Positions 25,804-36,386 of a stretch of DNA of 64,000 bases are shown one piece after another (position 1 is the first letter of the stretch; each line of letters begins with the position of its first letter). The DNA comes from Sporocytophaga sp. Lineage in GTDB: Bacteria > Bacteroidota > Bacteroidia > Cytophagales > Cytophagaceae. The notes beneath the pieces were generated by a model. The model saw only the letters and a list, made by a program, of their open reading frames with translations, was not told the origin of the DNA and did no database searches. The stretch is taken from the NCBI RefSeq assembly GCF_017745095.1, contig NZ_JAGHZZ010000007.1, positions 62,001 through 126,000 of the forward strand, given 5' to 3'. Position numbers and translations under genes: made by a program.

Positions 25804-26326
25804 TTTGAATTCTTTATCTGTAATATTTCCAGTTAAACTCAGGAAAATGATATGAATCAAGACTTGATGACAGCATTTTAAAAAATGATTCGTCAGTAAA
25901 AAATTTTAAAAACAAAAAATAGAATAAGAATAAGAGGCAAACATTCAATAAGGGAATCCTTATACTTGTTTTTTCCTTCGGCCTAAAAGATCTCGTTGTT
26001 TTCATAATTGAAAAATTTGATCACTTGGGTATTGATACGATAATGTTTCACCTAGGGTTAATCATCTAAAATAAAAATATTACAATAAGCTACTTATTAA
26101 ATATAAAAACCAAGTTCAATCTATTCAAAATCTACGTTGATCGAAATACATAGTGTTAATAAGGGCAATTTAAGGCTTTCGAGAGCGAATTTTGTGGATA
26201 ACTTTATCATCTAATTAAAAAACTCACATGATTCAGATTAGAATAATACAATTATTTCCATTTATAAATCTTTTCTTTCTTTTTAATTCTGATTTGATTT
26301 TATTGCAGGCCAAAAATTAATACAGC
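25804..26326. other. AT-rich gap between nadE and lgt
   Basis: 523 nt. It holds one weak 63-codon minus-strand frame (25814-26005) and a single perfect DnaA-box-like 9-mer, TGTGGATAA, at 26193-26201. No second box, tRNA, hairpin terminator or clear promoter was seen. Confidence 0.5.
25814..26005 (-). CDS. Possible small membrane protein
   Basis: 63 residues. A basic N-terminus (TTRSFRPKEKTSIR) is followed by a single hydrophobic stretch rich in Leu and Phe (about residues 18-36) and a polar tail. That is a plausible one-pass inner-membrane protein, but no family, promoter or conserved neighbour supports it. In this AT-rich DNA such hydrophobic frames also arise by chance. Confidence 0.3.
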   Translation of the reverse strand: MKTTRSFRPKEKTSIRIPLLNVCLLFLFYFLFLKFFTDESFFKMLSSSLDSYHFPEFNWKYYR

Positions 26327-27418
26327 ATGACTTTTAACTTTGTTCTCTGGGAAGCTTCTCCCGAGTTATTTTCCATAGGAAGCTTAACAGTAAGGTGGTA
26401 TGGACTACTTTTCGCACTCGGATTTCTAATTGGCCAGCAAATTTTAATCTGGATTTACAAGACTGAAGGAAAATCAGAAAAGTATGTTGAAACGCTTACC
26501 ATATATATGGTCGTGGCTACTATTCTTGGAGCAAGGCTTGGGCACTGTCTTTTTTATGAGCCCGAATATTACTTAACCCATCCCCTTGATATCCTGAAAA
26601 TATGGGAAGGAGGACTTGCCAGTCATGGAGCTGCAGCAGGAATTCTAATAGCTATATACCTATACTCAAAAAAACAAACGGACCAAAGTTACCTATATGT
26701 TTTGGATCGTATGGTTATCACCATTGCCCTTGCAGGATGCCTTATCCGTTTGGGAAACCTTATGAATTCTGAAATTATAGGAAAACCTACAAGCTTTAGA
26801 GGAGGATTTATCTTTGCAAGAAGTATGGAAGATCTGCTTGAAAAAACTTACAAAACCTATATATACGATACTGAAATGAGCCTTAATGGAAAAGATAGTC
26901 TTGATGAGGCAGGAAGGACAATAGCAGGAATCGATCTAAGCTTTGAAGTACCTGGTGAAGAAAATAATGAAAGGGATATCAAGGCATTTGTAGAAGGTGC
27001 AATAAGAAAGACGATTGAAAAGGAATACAATGAACATATTGTATATGCGGAAAATCCACCTATCAAAATAGAAAAAATTGAAGGGGAAAAAGCTCAGAAG
27101 GTAACAGTGGGCGTATGGGGCGTACCAAGACATCCTTCTCAATTATATGAGGCAATTTCTTCTTTTCTACTATTCCTATTTTTGCTTTTTGGAGTATACA
27201 ATAGAAAAAGGGAGAAAACTCCGGAAGGAAGAATATTTGGCTATTTCGTTGTGATTTTATTCTCTTTGAGATTTATATATGAATACTTTAAAGAACCACA
27301 AGTAGATTTTGAGCAAAATATGAGCTATAATATGGGGCAACTTTTAAGTATACCGTTAATTATTGCTGGTCTGTTTGTCCTGATAAACAGCTATCGCAAA
27401 AAAAATGAATTAAGCTAA
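26327..27418 (+). CDS. lgt: Prolipoprotein diacylglyceryl transferase with insertion
   Basis: 363 residues against about 290 in E. coli. It is a polytopic inner-membrane enzyme that moves diacylglycerol from phosphatidylglycerol to the lipobox Cys of prelipoproteins. Key features are [23 protein letters not shown] with the essential His, and the Lgt signature [12 protein letters not shown] (141-152). Between about residues 165 and 260 sits a charged, non-membrane insertion, after which RHPSQLYEA resumes the core. Its place in the fold points to a periplasmic loop. The 3' end overlaps the convergent yidD by 3-4 nt. Confidence 0.93.
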   Translation: MTFNFVLWEASPELFSIGSLTVRWYGLLFALGFLIGQQILIWIYKTEGKSEKYVETLTIYMVVATILGARLGHCLFYEPEYYLTHPLDILKIWEGGLASHGAAAGILIAIYLYSKKQTDQSYLYVLDRMVITIALAGCLIRLGNLMNSEIIGKPTSFRGGFIFARSMEDLLEKTYKTYIYDTEMSLNGKDSLDEAGRTIAGIDLSFEVPGEENNERDIKAFVEGAIRKTIEKEYNEHIVYAENPPIKIEKIEGEKAQKVTVGVWGVPRHPSQLYEAISSFLLFLFLLFGVYNRKREKTPEGRIFGYFVVILFSLRFIYEYFKEPQVDFEQNMSYNMGQLLSIPLIIAGLFVLINSYRKKNELS

Positions 27419-27648
27419 GGCACTGGATCATAACCGTTGCCACCCCATGGGTGGCAACGGCCTATGCGTTTAATCCCCAGCCAGCTTCCTTTTATAGGAC
27501 CATATTTTTTTACAGCTTCAATAAAATAAGCCGAACAGGTCGGATGAAACCTACAGGCAGCAGGGAAATAAGGGCTTATTGCTATCTGATAAATCTTTAC
27601 CAGCAACAATATCAGCCATTTTAAAGGAGCTAATAATATTTTTAACAT
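27415..27648 (-). CDS. yidD: Membrane protein insertion efficiency factor YidD
   Basis: 77 residues. It has the invariant YidD core [31 protein letters not shown] and the ending [14 protein letters not shown]. An amphipathic N-terminal helix anchors it to the inner membrane, where it assists YidC-dependent insertion. Elsewhere it is usually linked to rnpA-rpmH; here it stands alone, convergent with lgt and overlapping its stop codon. Confidence 0.95.
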   Translation of the reverse strand: MLKILLAPLKWLILLLVKIYQIAISPYFPAACRFHPTCSAYFIEAVKKYGPIKGSWLGIKRIGRCHPWGGNGYDPVP

Positions 27649-27737
27649 AATTTTCTTTTAAACCTCTTAATTCATACTACAGTTCCTGCTTCTTCGTAAA
27701 TTTGAATATAAAACCACAAGGATATTATTAATAATGA

Positions 27738-27749
27738 GCAAATATTTGC
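27738..27749. repeat. Perfect 12-bp palindrome upstream of the BamA-like gene
   Basis: GCAAATATTTGC is a perfect palindrome 45 nt before the ATG at 27795. Its size and position would suit an operator for a dimeric regulator, but no second copy was seen. Confidence 0.3.
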
Positions 27750-27794
27750 ATTTTTATTATAATAAAACAACTTCAATATTACTCGGAATCAGTT

Positions 27795-29210
27795 TTGATG
27801 TCTTTTAAGTTTTTCATTTTCTTTATTTCCTTTCTGATTCCAACTCTCATTTTTGCTCAGACAAATTCCCAATCTGAAGCTTGTGATACCTCCTTTATCA
27901 TTATTAACAATATAAAACTGGACGGGAATAAACGAACTAAAGACAAAATTATACTGAGAGAATTAAGCGTATTTCCAGGAGATACAATTTGCAAAAAAGA
28001 ACTTGAACCCTTGCTCATTAAAACACGAAACAGGATTTTTAATACAGGTTTATTTTTGAAAGCAGATGTTATCTTAATCGGTGATTCGATTTTACGTGAA
28101 TTAAAAATAGTCGTAAAAGAAAGACTTTTCACTTATCCCCTTCCAATATTAAGTCTTGCCGACCGTAATTTCAATGAATGGTGGTACACCAGAAACCATG
28201 ACCTTTCCAGAATTGATTATGGAGTAAACTTTATTAAGAAAAATGTAAGGGGAATGAATGAAACATTAAGGTTAAAAGTGAATGCCGGATTTTCCACAAA
28301 AGCAGAACTTACCTACACAATTCCCTATCTTGACCGCAAACAAAGGATTGGTCTAACCCTATTCTCCGGCATTATTGAAAACAAAAAAATCCCATACAGA
28401 ACACTGGAAAATGAGTTGGCATATTATGAAGGGAAGAGTTTTGTCAGGCGAAGAATTACGGGCAGTGTCACATTCTCTTATAGACGGAGGTTTTACGAAT
28501 TTCATAGCTTAAGCCTGGGATTTTTTACCAATAGAATATCAGATACAATAGCAGAATTAAACCCTGATTATTTCCTCAAACAAAGAGTTCAGCAGAATTA
28601 TTTTGATCTGAAATACACCTTTACCTTTGACAGACGAGATATTACATTTTATCCTTTGAAGGGTTTTTATATAAAAGCAGAAGTAGATAAACAGGGACTT
28701 TTAAACTCAGATGATGTAAATATTTTCTCTTTTAAAACTGATGGTTCCGTTTACCAACCACTAGGTAAAGGATTCTTTGTCGCAGCTGGAACAGCTCTTA
28801 AATATTCAACTCCATCCAAACAACCCTATTTTAATATTCGTGGACTAGGATATATGAAGGATTATATTAGCGGATATGAACTTTTTGTAATAGATGGATC
28901 TTCATATAGCCTTTTTAAGACTAACATTAAATACAGACTTTTTAAAACAGAAAAGAAACTTAGTTTTCTACCAACCGAAAAAATCAGAAGTATTCCACTA
29001 ACCCTTTATTTGAAAACTTATTTTGATACAGGATATGTGGTTGATCAGACATACACTCCTGGCAATGCCATACTTTCCAATCAGTGGCTATGGGGAGGAG
29101 GTTTTGGTTTCGATCTAGTAACTTATTATGATCTTGTGTTCAGATTTGAATATTCTGTGAACAAACAACTTCAGACAGGTCTGTTTTTGAGCCTTAAAGC
29201 AGCTATCTAA
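27795..29210 (+). CDS. Outer-membrane BamA/TamA-like barrel protein
   Basis: 471 residues with a signal peptide (about 1-21, ending IFAQ). One POTRA-like module follows (about 30-115: IKLDGNKRTKDKIILRELSVFPGD). The remainder, about 140-471, is a beta-barrel of the bacterial surface antigen (Omp85) type, with GYELFVIDGSSYSLFKTNIKYR near the end. One POTRA instead of the five in BamA suggests a reduced Omp85 protein that inserts or secretes a specific cargo. No partner gene is adjacent. It is probably monocistronic. Confidence 0.85.
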   Translation: MMSFKFFIFFISFLIPTLIFAQTNSQSEACDTSFIIINNIKLDGNKRTKDKIILRELSVFPGDTICKKELEPLLIKTRNRIFNTGLFLKADVILIGDSILRELKIVVKERLFTYPLPILSLADRNFNEWWYTRNHDLSRIDYGVNFIKKNVRGMNETLRLKVNAGFSTKAELTYTIPYLDRKQRIGLTLFSGIIENKKIPYRTLENELAYYEGKSFVRRRITGSVTFSYRRRFYEFHSLSLGFFTNRISDTIAELNPDYFLKQRVQQNYFDLKYTFTFDRRDITFYPLKGFYIKAEVDKQGLLNSDDVNIFSFKTDGSVYQPLGKGFFVAAGTALKYSTPSKQPYFNIRGLGYMKDYISGYELFVIDGSSYSLFKTNIKYRLFKTEKKLSFLPTEKIRSIPLTLYLKTYFDTGYVVDQTYTPGNAILSNQWLWGGGFGFDLVTYYDLVFRFEYSVNKQLQTGLFLSLKAAI

Positions 29211-29237
29211 GCGAAAAGCATAAAGCGGAATGTGATA

Positions 29238-29296
29238 TGTTTCGACTTTATACTTTTAGCGTTAAGCTTTTTGCTTTCACCTTTCAGCTTTTTCCA
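29238..29296 (+). repeat. Degenerate CTTT-based short repeats
   Basis: The spacer after the BamA-like gene holds irregular copies of a motif like GCTTT/ACTTTTAGC, also partly complementary to 29213-29230 (AGCGAAAAGCATAAAG). A similar run lies at 36358-36392 beside ald. It looks like low-complexity spacer DNA. Confidence 0.35.
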
Positions 29297-29411
29297 ATAT
29301 ATTGCTCTGAATTGACCATAAAATATGGTATTTGTACCATTTGTTAAACAATTTAATCCCTAAATCATTTTAAGCTTTTATATTTTTTACCAAAAATCTA
29401 TTGAGACTATC

Positions 29412-31658
29412 ATGTTGAAAAAACTTATTGTATTTACTGTCTGTTTGCTCTTTTTAAATCCTTTCTGTCAGGCTGACGAGGGAATGTGGCTTCCTTTACT
29501 CATAAAGAGGCTTAATTATGAAGATATGCAAAAGAAAGGTCTCAAGCTAACTGCAGATGAGATCTACAGTGTAAATCACTCGAGCCTGAAAGATGCGGTT
29601 GTGAACTTTGGAGGTTATTGTACCGGAGAAATCATATCCGATAAAGGACTAATCCTTACAAATCATCACTGTGGTTATGAATCTGTTCAATCGCACAGTA
29701 CAGTCGATCAAGACTATCTTACTGAGGGTTTTTGGGCAAAGAAAATGTCTGAGGAACTACCTACTCCAGGTCTTACTGTAACTTTTTTGGTGAGAATGGA
29801 AGATGTTACAGACAAAATTCTAGGAGAATGTGCTGGATTGAATCCTGAAGAAAAAGAAGCTAAAATCGAGCAGGTATCTGCAGATCTTGAAAAAACAGCT
29901 ATAGCAGGAACACATTATACTTCGGAAATCAAAAGTTTTTTCGAAGGGAATGAATATTACCTGTTTGTTTATGAAGTATTCAAAGATATCAGACTTGTAG
30001 GAGCCCCTCCTTCAAGTATCGGAAAATTCGGTGGGGATACAGATAACTGGATGTGGCCAAGACATACTGGTGATTTTTCCATGTTCAGAGTCTATACTGC
30101 GCCAGATGGAAAACCTGCTGAATATTCAGCAAACAACGTCCCTTTAAAACCTAAATTTCACCTTACTATTTCACTAGACGGATATGAAAAAGGCTCTTTC
30201 TCAATGGTGATGGGATATCCTGGAAGCACTGAAAGATATCTTACTTCCGGAGGGGTTAAACTTGCTTATGAAATTACCAACCCTGACAAAATCAAAATCA
30301 GAGAAAAAAGATTGGCACTCATGAAAGAAGATATGGATGCCAACCCAGAGATCAGAATCAAATATGCTGCAAATTATGCTCAAGTAAGCAACTATTACAA
30401 ATACTTCATAGGTCAGAATCAAGGATTAAGAAGGTTGGATGTTGCAGATCAAAAGAAAGCCAGAGAGCAAAAATTTCAGGAATGGGCAGATGCTGATCCT
30501 GAGAGAAAAAAGACTTATGGTGACTTGCTTCCTCAATTTGAGAAAACTTATGAGGAGTACAAAGTTGTTGCTCCTGCCTATACTTACCTAGAAGAAGCTG
30601 CCTTTGGTACTGAAATCCTCCTTTTTGCATACAAGCTGAATGGATTTTACCAAGCACTTCAAAATGCTAAAACACCTCAGGAAACTCAAGCTGCCGCGGA
30701 CGCTGCCAAAGTCCAAGCTGACGAATTCTTTAAAAATTATAATCCACCAACGGACCAAAAGATCTTTGCAGCACTGTTACAAATGTACCATGATGATGTG
30801 AACCCCAAATTAGTCCCGACAGTACTCAAAGAAGCAGATAAGAAATACAAAGGAGACTTCTCCAAATTTGCTGCATATGTTTTTGCCAATTCGATCCTTG
30901 CGTCGAAAGAAAAGATGGACAATTTCCTTAAAAAACCTTCTGCAAAGGTATTGGAAAAAGATCCTGCTTTCAAAACAAGTCAAGCAATCATCAGTGATTT
31001 CAGAGCGCTGGCAGGCCCTTTCCTGGGAATGATTTTCGCTAAATTGGATGCTGCCAACAATTTATACCTCAGAGGAATTAGGGAAATGAATAAAGACGCT
31101 AAACTATACCCTGATGCTAACTTTTCTATGAGACTAAGTTATGGATCAGTTGAAGATTATTATCCGAAAGATGCCGCACACTTTTCATACTACACAACCA
31201 TTGAAGGGATCATGGAAAAAGAAGACCCTAACAACGAAGAATTCATTGTCCCTAAAAGACTTGTAGAGCTATATAATCAAAAAGATTATGGTAGATATGG
31301 TTTTAAAGGAACCCTTCCTGTAAATTTTATATCTACCAATGATATTACCGGAGGAAATTCGGGCAGTCCTGTTATGAATGGCTACGGTCATCTGATCGGT
31401 TGTGCATTCGATGGCAATTGGGAAGCAATGAGTGGAGACATCATTTATGAACCCAAATTACAAAGAACTATATCGGTTGATATCAGATATATTTTATTCA
31501 TTATTGATAAATATGCAGGCGCCGAAAATCTTATTAAAGAGATGACCATTGTACAAAATTACAAGTCGGCGTCAGCAAGTCAGGAAGAGCCGTTAGACCA
31601 AAACAAACCCGTCGAAACAATTAAAACAGGCAATAAAAAAATGGAAAAGGTGAATTAA
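29412..31658 (+). CDS. S46-family dipeptidyl-peptidase, DPP7 type
   Basis: 748 residues with a signal peptide (about 1-21). It opens with ADEGMWLP, the mature start of the family. The catalytic His is in LTNHHCGYE (85/86), the Asp lies in the central helical part, and the nucleophile is Ser650 in GGNSGSP. Eighteen residues later the S1 pocket has Gly668 (AFDGNWE); DPP7 has Gly here and prefers hydrophobic P1 residues, whereas DPP11 has Arg and prefers acidic ones. It removes dipeptides from imported peptides in the periplasm. It is followed by a convergent receiver gene. Confidence 0.94.
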   Translation: MLKKLIVFTVCLLFLNPFCQADEGMWLPLLIKRLNYEDMQKKGLKLTADEIYSVNHSSLKDAVVNFGGYCTGEIISDKGLILTNHHCGYESVQSHSTVDQDYLTEGFWAKKMSEELPTPGLTVTFLVRMEDVTDKILGECAGLNPEEKEAKIEQVSADLEKTAIAGTHYTSEIKSFFEGNEYYLFVYEVFKDIRLVGAPPSSIGKFGGDTDNWMWPRHTGDFSMFRVYTAPDGKPAEYSANNVPLKPKFHLTISLDGYEKGSFSMVMGYPGSTERYLTSGGVKLAYEITNPDKIKIREKRLALMKEDMDANPEIRIKYAANYAQVSNYYKYFIGQNQGLRRLDVADQKKAREQKFQEWADADPERKKTYGDLLPQFEKTYEEYKVVAPAYTYLEEAAFGTEILLFAYKLNGFYQALQNAKTPQETQAAADAAKVQADEFFKNYNPPTDQKIFAALLQMYHDDVNPKLVPTVLKEADKKYKGDFSKFAAYVFANSILASKEKMDNFLKKPSAKVLEKDPAFKTSQAIISDFRALAGPFLGMIFAKLDAANNLYLRGIREMNKDAKLYPDANFSMRLSYGSVEDYYPKDAAHFSYYTTIEGIMEKEDPNNEEFIVPKRLVELYNQKDYGRYGFKGTLPVNFISTNDITGGNSGSPVMNGYGHLIGCAFDGNWEAMSGDIIYEPKLQRTISVDIRYILFIIDKYAGAENLIKEMTIVQNYKSASASQEEPLDQNKPVETIKTGNKKMEKVN

Positions 31659-31666
31659 CTAAAGCC

Positions 31667-32077
31667 TTAAACAATTGAAGCATTTCTTCTAATAAACCCC
31701 AGCAGATTCTCTTCTGTTAGGGGTTTATTTATATAACCTGCAGCTATAGGAGAACTTTCTACCTTCTTAATATCATTTGTATTGGTACTTGTGGTTAAAA
31801 CCACAATCATAGGTCTTTCAACAGTATTTAAATCCTGTTTTTCAAATTCTTCCAGAAACTCAAATCCATCCATTACCGGCATATTGATATCTAGCAGGAT
31901 TAGAGTTGGCAGATCTTTCTTCCCACATTTTTTGAGATAATTAATCGCTTCCTGTCCATTGTTTGTCACAATAATTTCTTCTGACAAACCTATTCTCCTT
32001 ATTAACCTGAGATTTATGTAATTATTGATTTTATCGTCATCAACAAGGAGAACTTTATTAAACTTTTTCTCTGGCAT
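31667..32077 (-). CDS. Stand-alone response regulator receiver protein
   Basis: 136 residues; a single CheY-like receiver domain with no output domain. Acidic pocket residues are in LLVDDDKINNY, the phospho-acceptor is D63 in LLDINMPVMDG, and the switch Thr and Lys are in VLTTSTN and YINKPL. The closest style is the receiver-only proteins that partner hybrid kinases in Bacteroidetes. No kinase is adjacent; the orphan PAS kinase at 5.96 kb is one candidate partner, but nothing in the sequence links them. Confidence 0.9.
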   Translation of the reverse strand: MPEKKFNKVLLVDDDKINNYINLRLIRRIGLSEEIIVTNNGQEAINYLKKCGKKDLPTLILLDINMPVMDGFEFLEEFEKQDLNTVERPMIVVLTTSTNTNDIKKVESSPIAAGYINKPLTEENLLGFIRRNASIV

Positions 32078-32544
32078 AACTATCCTTTCTAAATTATCCC
32101 TTTTATTTACTTTGGTAAAAAGATACTGAGGAAATCTTTACACAAATTGTGCCTGAATTCATCCATTCAACTCTCCTTCAATCCTATTCCTTTTTACAAC
32201 GATTTATTTATCCCAAATATCTTTTTCTGACAAACAAAATTTGAATTCAATAGACACCTCCATTCACTTTTGACGGCGATTTTAAAGTGGATAAAGATAA
32301 GTTCATTTACTATACTGTAAATTAAGATCTTACATTTTTATACTTGAAGAAATTAATTATTCTTGAAGTAATATTGAGAAGAGGGAGAGTTGCTATGGCT
32401 AACATTAATTTAAGCTTTTTTTTGCAAAAAAATGAAACTACAAGAGCCAAACTTCTTATTTTTTGTTTTAGATAAAATGCAGATTTTATTAAGCAATAAA
32501 TATTTTTAATTTTGCCGGTTCGCAAAGCATACCAAATATAAAAG
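32078..32544. other. 467-nt AT-rich gap upstream of valS
   Basis: It contains a 26-codon frame at 32395-32475 that follows an AGGGAGAG sequence, and a TAnnTTTG box at 32507-32514. No tRNA, T-box-like structure or terminator was recognised. It is otherwise featureless. Confidence 0.4.
32507..32514 (+). promoter_or_regulatory. TAnnTTTG -7 box upstream of valS
   Basis: TAATTTTG matches the -7 consensus and lies 30 nt before the valS ATG. There is no TTG at the expected upstream distance. Confidence 0.35.
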
Positions 32545-35178
32545 ATGGAAATTAAGAAGACATACAGTCCCAAAGAAGTTGAAAACAAATGGTATTCCTA
32601 TTGGATGAATAATGGTTTTTTCGCAGCAAAGCCCAATCCTGATAGGGAACCATATACAGTTGTTATTCCTCCGCCAAACGTCACCGGGGTTTTGCATATG
32701 GGACACATGCTTAACAATACCATCCAGGATGTGCTGGTCAGAAAAGCTAGAATGGAAGGAAAAGAGGCTTGCTGGGTACCAGGGACTGACCATGCATCCA
32801 TTGCTACTGAGGCAAAAGTTGTTGCAATGCTTAGAGAAAAAGGCATTAAGAAAAGCGATCTTTCAAGAGATGAGTTTTTGAAATACGCATGGGAATGGAA
32901 AGAGAAATATGGTGGTATTATACTTGAACAGTTAAAAAAACTAGGTGCTTCATGTGACTGGGACAGAACCAGGTTCACCATGGAACCAGCACTATCTGAT
33001 GCTGTTATTGAAGTATTTATAAAATTATACAGAGATGGCCTTATATACAGAGGATACCGAATGGTTAACTGGGATCCTCAAGGGAAAACAGCTCTTTCTG
33101 ATGAAGAAGTTATTCACAAGGAAGTAAATTCAAAACTTTATTTTCTCAAGTACCCAATAGATGGATCTGAAGATTATATAACGGTAGCCACTACAAGACC
33201 AGAAACCATCCTCGGAGATACTGCCGTTTGTGTAAATCCAAACGATCAGAGATATCAGCATCTGAAAGGCAAGAAAGCTATTGTTCCTCTTATCGGAAGG
33301 AAAATTCCTGTGATTATGGATGAATATGTTGACATGGAATTTGGAACAGGTTGCTTGAAAGTTACCCCTGCTCATGACGTAAATGACTATGCACTAGGTC
33401 AAAAGCATGGTCTTGAAGTCATTGATATCATGAATGATGATGGTACGTTCAGTGCCAAGGCCCAATTGTATGTAGGCGAAGACCGATTTAAAGTAAGAAA
33501 GCTCATTTCTAAAGAACTTGAGGAAAAATCATTTTTACTTAAGACAGAAGATATAAAAAACAGTGTTGGATATTCTGAAAGAACGGACGCTGTGATTGAA
33601 CCAAGATTATCTCTTCAGTGGTTTGTTGACATGAAAAAATTTCTGGAGAAAAAACCAGAAGTTCTTTCCTCGGTGATGAATGATGAGATTCAACTTATTC
33701 CATCCAAGTTCAAAAATACATACAGACATTGGATGGAAAACATCAAAGACTGGTGTATTTCCAGGCAACTTTGGTGGGGACAGAGAATTCCAGCCTATTA
33801 TCTGATTAATAATCCATCAGCTGAGCCTGTTGTAGCGCTCTCAGAACAAGAAGCGTTAGAGCAGTTTCAGAAAAATTATCCCGGCACAAAAGCTTCTGAT
33901 TTAAAACAGGATGAAGATGTACTTGACACGTGGTTCTCTTCATGGTTGTGGCCGATTTCTGTATTTGATGGTTTTAAAGATCCGCAAAACAAGGACATCA
34001 ACTACTTCTACCCTACCAATGACCTTGTAACAGCACCTGAAATTTTATTCTTCTGGGTAGCAAGAATGATCATGGCGGGCTACATGTTCCGTGGGGAGAT
34101 ACCATTCAAAAAAGTATATCTGACAGGTATTGTAAGAGATAAACAAGGCCGAAAAATGTCCAAATCTCTTGGTAATTCGCCTGATCCTTTAGATCTGATT
34201 GAAGAATATGGAGCTGATGGAGTAAGGGTTGGAATGCTTTTAAGTTCTCCTGCAGGTAACGATTTGTTATTTGATGAGAAGCTCTGCCTTCAAGGAAGAA
34301 ATTTTAGCAACAAAATATGGAATGCTTTCCGTCTTATTAAAGGGTGGGATATTAAAGAAGGCTCAAATCCTGAAAATGCTCCTGCTATTGAATGGATGGA
34401 AACTAAATTGACAGCATCGTTAACAGAACTGGAAGATAACTTCTCAAAATACAGATTGTCAGATGCATTAATGACAGTTTATAAGCTGGTTTGGGATGAC
34501 TTTTGTTCCTGGTACCTAGAGATGATAAAGCCTGGCTTTGAACAACCGATAGATCGCGATACATACAACAAAACTATTAGCATTTTTGAAAGACTACTCA
34601 AAGTTCTTCACCCATTTATGCCATTTATCTCAGAAGAATTATGGCATGAAATAAAAGAACGTTCTGCAAATGATTGTTTGATTGTTGCTGCTTGGCCACA
34701 AAGTAATGTTCTCAATAAAAAAATCATTGAGAACGGAGATTTAGCAATTGAAGTAATTTCCAACATAAGAAACATTAGAAACACTAAACAGATTACCAAA
34801 AATGATCCTCTAAAACTTCTGGTGAAAACAACTTCGGAAGAATTGGTAAAACATTTTGGTTATCTTATCAAAAAGTTAGCTTTCATAGAATCTATAGAAA
34901 GTACAGAAACTGCTATTGACGGAGCTGCTACATTTATTATCCGTAGTTCAGAATTTTATGTGCCACTAGGAGACTCTATTGATCCTGAAAAAGAAAAAGA
35001 AAATCTATTAAAGCAATTGGAGCATAAAAGAGGATTTCTTGCTAGTGTAGAGAAAAAGCTAAGCAATGAAAAATTCGTTGCCGGAGCGCCTGCTCCTGTT
35101 ATTGAGCTTGAAAAAAAGAAAAAAGCAGATGCTGAAGCTGAAATTCAAGCATTAGAAAAAAGCCTGGCTAACCTCTAA
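32545..35178 (+). CDS. valS: Valyl-tRNA synthetase
   Basis: 877 residues, a class I synthetase. The HIGH-type motif reads HMGHM in [14 protein letters not shown], the editing domain has [14 protein letters not shown], and the KMSKS motif is in [11 protein letters not shown]. The last 60 residues form the coiled-coil arm typical of ValRS ([15 protein letters not shown] onward). It charges tRNA-Val in the cytoplasm. The length is normal for the family. Confidence 0.97.
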   Translation: MEIKKTYSPKEVENKWYSYWMNNGFFAAKPNPDREPYTVVIPPPNVTGVLHMGHMLNNTIQDVLVRKARMEGKEACWVPGTDHASIATEAKVVAMLREKGIKKSDLSRDEFLKYAWEWKEKYGGIILEQLKKLGASCDWDRTRFTMEPALSDAVIEVFIKLYRDGLIYRGYRMVNWDPQGKTALSDEEVIHKEVNSKLYFLKYPIDGSEDYITVATTRPETILGDTAVCVNPNDQRYQHLKGKKAIVPLIGRKIPVIMDEYVDMEFGTGCLKVTPAHDVNDYALGQKHGLEVIDIMNDDGTFSAKAQLYVGEDRFKVRKLISKELEEKSFLLKTEDIKNSVGYSERTDAVIEPRLSLQWFVDMKKFLEKKPEVLSSVMNDEIQLIPSKFKNTYRHWMENIKDWCISRQLWWGQRIPAYYLINNPSAEPVVALSEQEALEQFQKNYPGTKASDLKQDEDVLDTWFSSWLWPISVFDGFKDPQNKDINYFYPTNDLVTAPEILFFWVARMIMAGYMFRGEIPFKKVYLTGIVRDKQGRKMSKSLGNSPDPLDLIEEYGADGVRVGMLLSSPAGNDLLFDEKLCLQGRNFSNKIWNAFRLIKGWDIKEGSNPENAPAIEWMETKLTASLTELEDNFSKYRLSDALMTVYKLVWDDFCSWYLEMIKPGFEQPIDRDTYNKTISIFERLLKVLHPFMPFISEELWHEIKERSANDCLIVAAWPQSNVLNKKIIENGDLAIEVISNIRNIRNTKQITKNDPLKLLVKTTSEELVKHFGYLIKKLAFIESIESTETAIDGAATFIIRSSEFYVPLGDSIDPEKEKENLLKQLEHKRGFLASVEKKLSNEKFVAGAPAPVIELEKKKKADAEAEIQALEKSLANL

Positions 35179-35233
35179 AAAATGTATTAAACGTCGCAAT
35201 ACTTCTAAAGTTTCGGATTTAAACTTTTTCCAT

Positions 35234-35273
35234 AAAAAGGCTGAAAATTGACAAAAATTTTCAGCCTTTTTTC
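35234..35273 (+). terminator. Rho-independent terminator of valS
   Basis: AAAAGGCTGAAAATT pairs with AATTTTCAGCCTTTT across a short loop and runs into T residues. Confidence 0.9.
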
Positions 35274-35326
35274 CATTTTTTCAGTACACTACTTTCATGT
35301 TTAGATCAACTATCAAGTATTACGGG

Positions 35327-36289
35327 ATGAAAAAATTAATACTCCTTAGTTCCATATTGTGCATACTTTCTTTTATAGGCGAAAATGCTTTTGCTCAAAA
35401 TCCAGCTCAGACTAAAAAGAAAGCCAAAGCTGCCAAAAAAGGCAAGAACAAAAAGAAAGAACCATATCAAATAGTCTGGAAAGAAAGAGATTCTGATGGT
35501 GATGGTGTTCCAGACGGTAGGGATAAATGTATCCATACACCTAAAGGTGAACCTGTAACAACGTTTGGTTGTCCCTACGATGTTGATTTTGATGGAGTCT
35601 ACGATTACGAAGACCAATGTAAAAACGAATCCGGACCCAAAGAAAACAAAGGTTGTCCGTGGGGAGACAGAGATAAGGACGGTATCATGGACAATAAAGA
35701 CGAATGTCCTGACGTTCCTGGATTACCTCAATATAGGGGCTGTCCTGATACAGATGGAGACGGAATCCAGGACAAAGATGATCAGTGCCCTAAAGAAAGA
35801 GGTACAGTTGCATTAAAAGGTTGTCCTCCCGCTTTTGTTGATACAGACGGAGACGGAGTTGGAGATTATGATGACCTATGCATGAGAACTCCTGGTATTA
35901 AATCTAACAAAGGTTGTCCTGAAATTAAACCAGAAGAAAAGAAAGCATTGGAAGAAGCATTTAAAAATTTATTATTTGAAACAAACAGTGATGTTATTAT
36001 CAGTTCTTCATACAACTCACTGAACAAGCTTGCTTCAGTAATGGTAAACAATCCTAAATCAAAGCTGCATTTAGAAGGACATACAGATAATGTTGGCGAT
36101 GACAACTCTAACATGGATCTTTCAAAAAGAAGATCAGAATCTGTTAAACGTTATCTTGGAACCAAAGGTGTAAGCGCAAACAGAATCACAACTGATGGTT
36201 TTGGAGAAACCAAACCGGTAGACACGAACGATACCGATGCTGGCAGACAGGCCAACAGACGTGTAGAGATGAACATTATGTATGAATAG
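35327..36289 (+). CDS. OmpA-family protein with TSP3 calcium-binding repeats
   Basis: About 320 residues from the ATG at 35327, where a signal peptide begins (ending NAFAQ); an upstream in-frame ATG (35297) would add ten residues. A Lys-rich spacer is followed by about five thrombospondin type 3 repeats with D-x-D-x-D-G loops and paired Cys (for example DSDGDGVPDGRDKC). The OmpA C-terminal domain (about 210-320) has LEGHTDNVGDDNSNMDLSKRRSESVKRYL, which binds peptidoglycan. It anchors the outer membrane to the wall. The TSP3 repeats suggest calcium-stiffened spacing. Confidence 0.93.
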   Translation: MKKLILLSSILCILSFIGENAFAQNPAQTKKKAKAAKKGKNKKKEPYQIVWKERDSDGDGVPDGRDKCIHTPKGEPVTTFGCPYDVDFDGVYDYEDQCKNESGPKENKGCPWGDRDKDGIMDNKDECPDVPGLPQYRGCPDTDGDGIQDKDDQCPKERGTVALKGCPPAFVDTDGDGVGDYDDLCMRTPGIKSNKGCPEIKPEEKKALEEAFKNLLFETNSDVIISSSYNSLNKLASVMVNNPKSKLHLEGHTDNVGDDNSNMDLSKRRSESVKRYLGTKGVSANRITTDGFGETKPVDTNDTDAGRQANRRVEMNIMYE

Positions 36290-36312
36290 TATTATTCCCA
36301 AATAATATCTAA

Positions 36313-36347
36313 ATAAAAAATCCGGTCAAATTGGCCGGATTTTTTAT
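36313..36347 (+). terminator. Rho-independent terminator of the OmpA gene
   Basis: AAAAAATCCGGTC pairs with GGCCGGATTTTTT around AAATT. The A flank may let it also serve the convergent ald gene. Confidence 0.85.
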
Positions 36348-36386
36348 TTAGATCATTAGTACTTTTAGCTTTGTGCTTTCAACTTT

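Noticed and set aside
26193-26201. Perfect DnaA box TGTGGATAA as a sign of a replication origin
   Set aside because: Only one box is present, with a near-match at 32286-32294 far away, and no dnaA, dnaN or gidA gene is nearby.
32395-32475. 26-codon frame after a Shine-Dalgarno-like AGGGAGAG, upstream of valS
   Set aside because: It lacks valine codons expected of an attenuation leader, has no terminator/antiterminator structure, and is too short to support alone.
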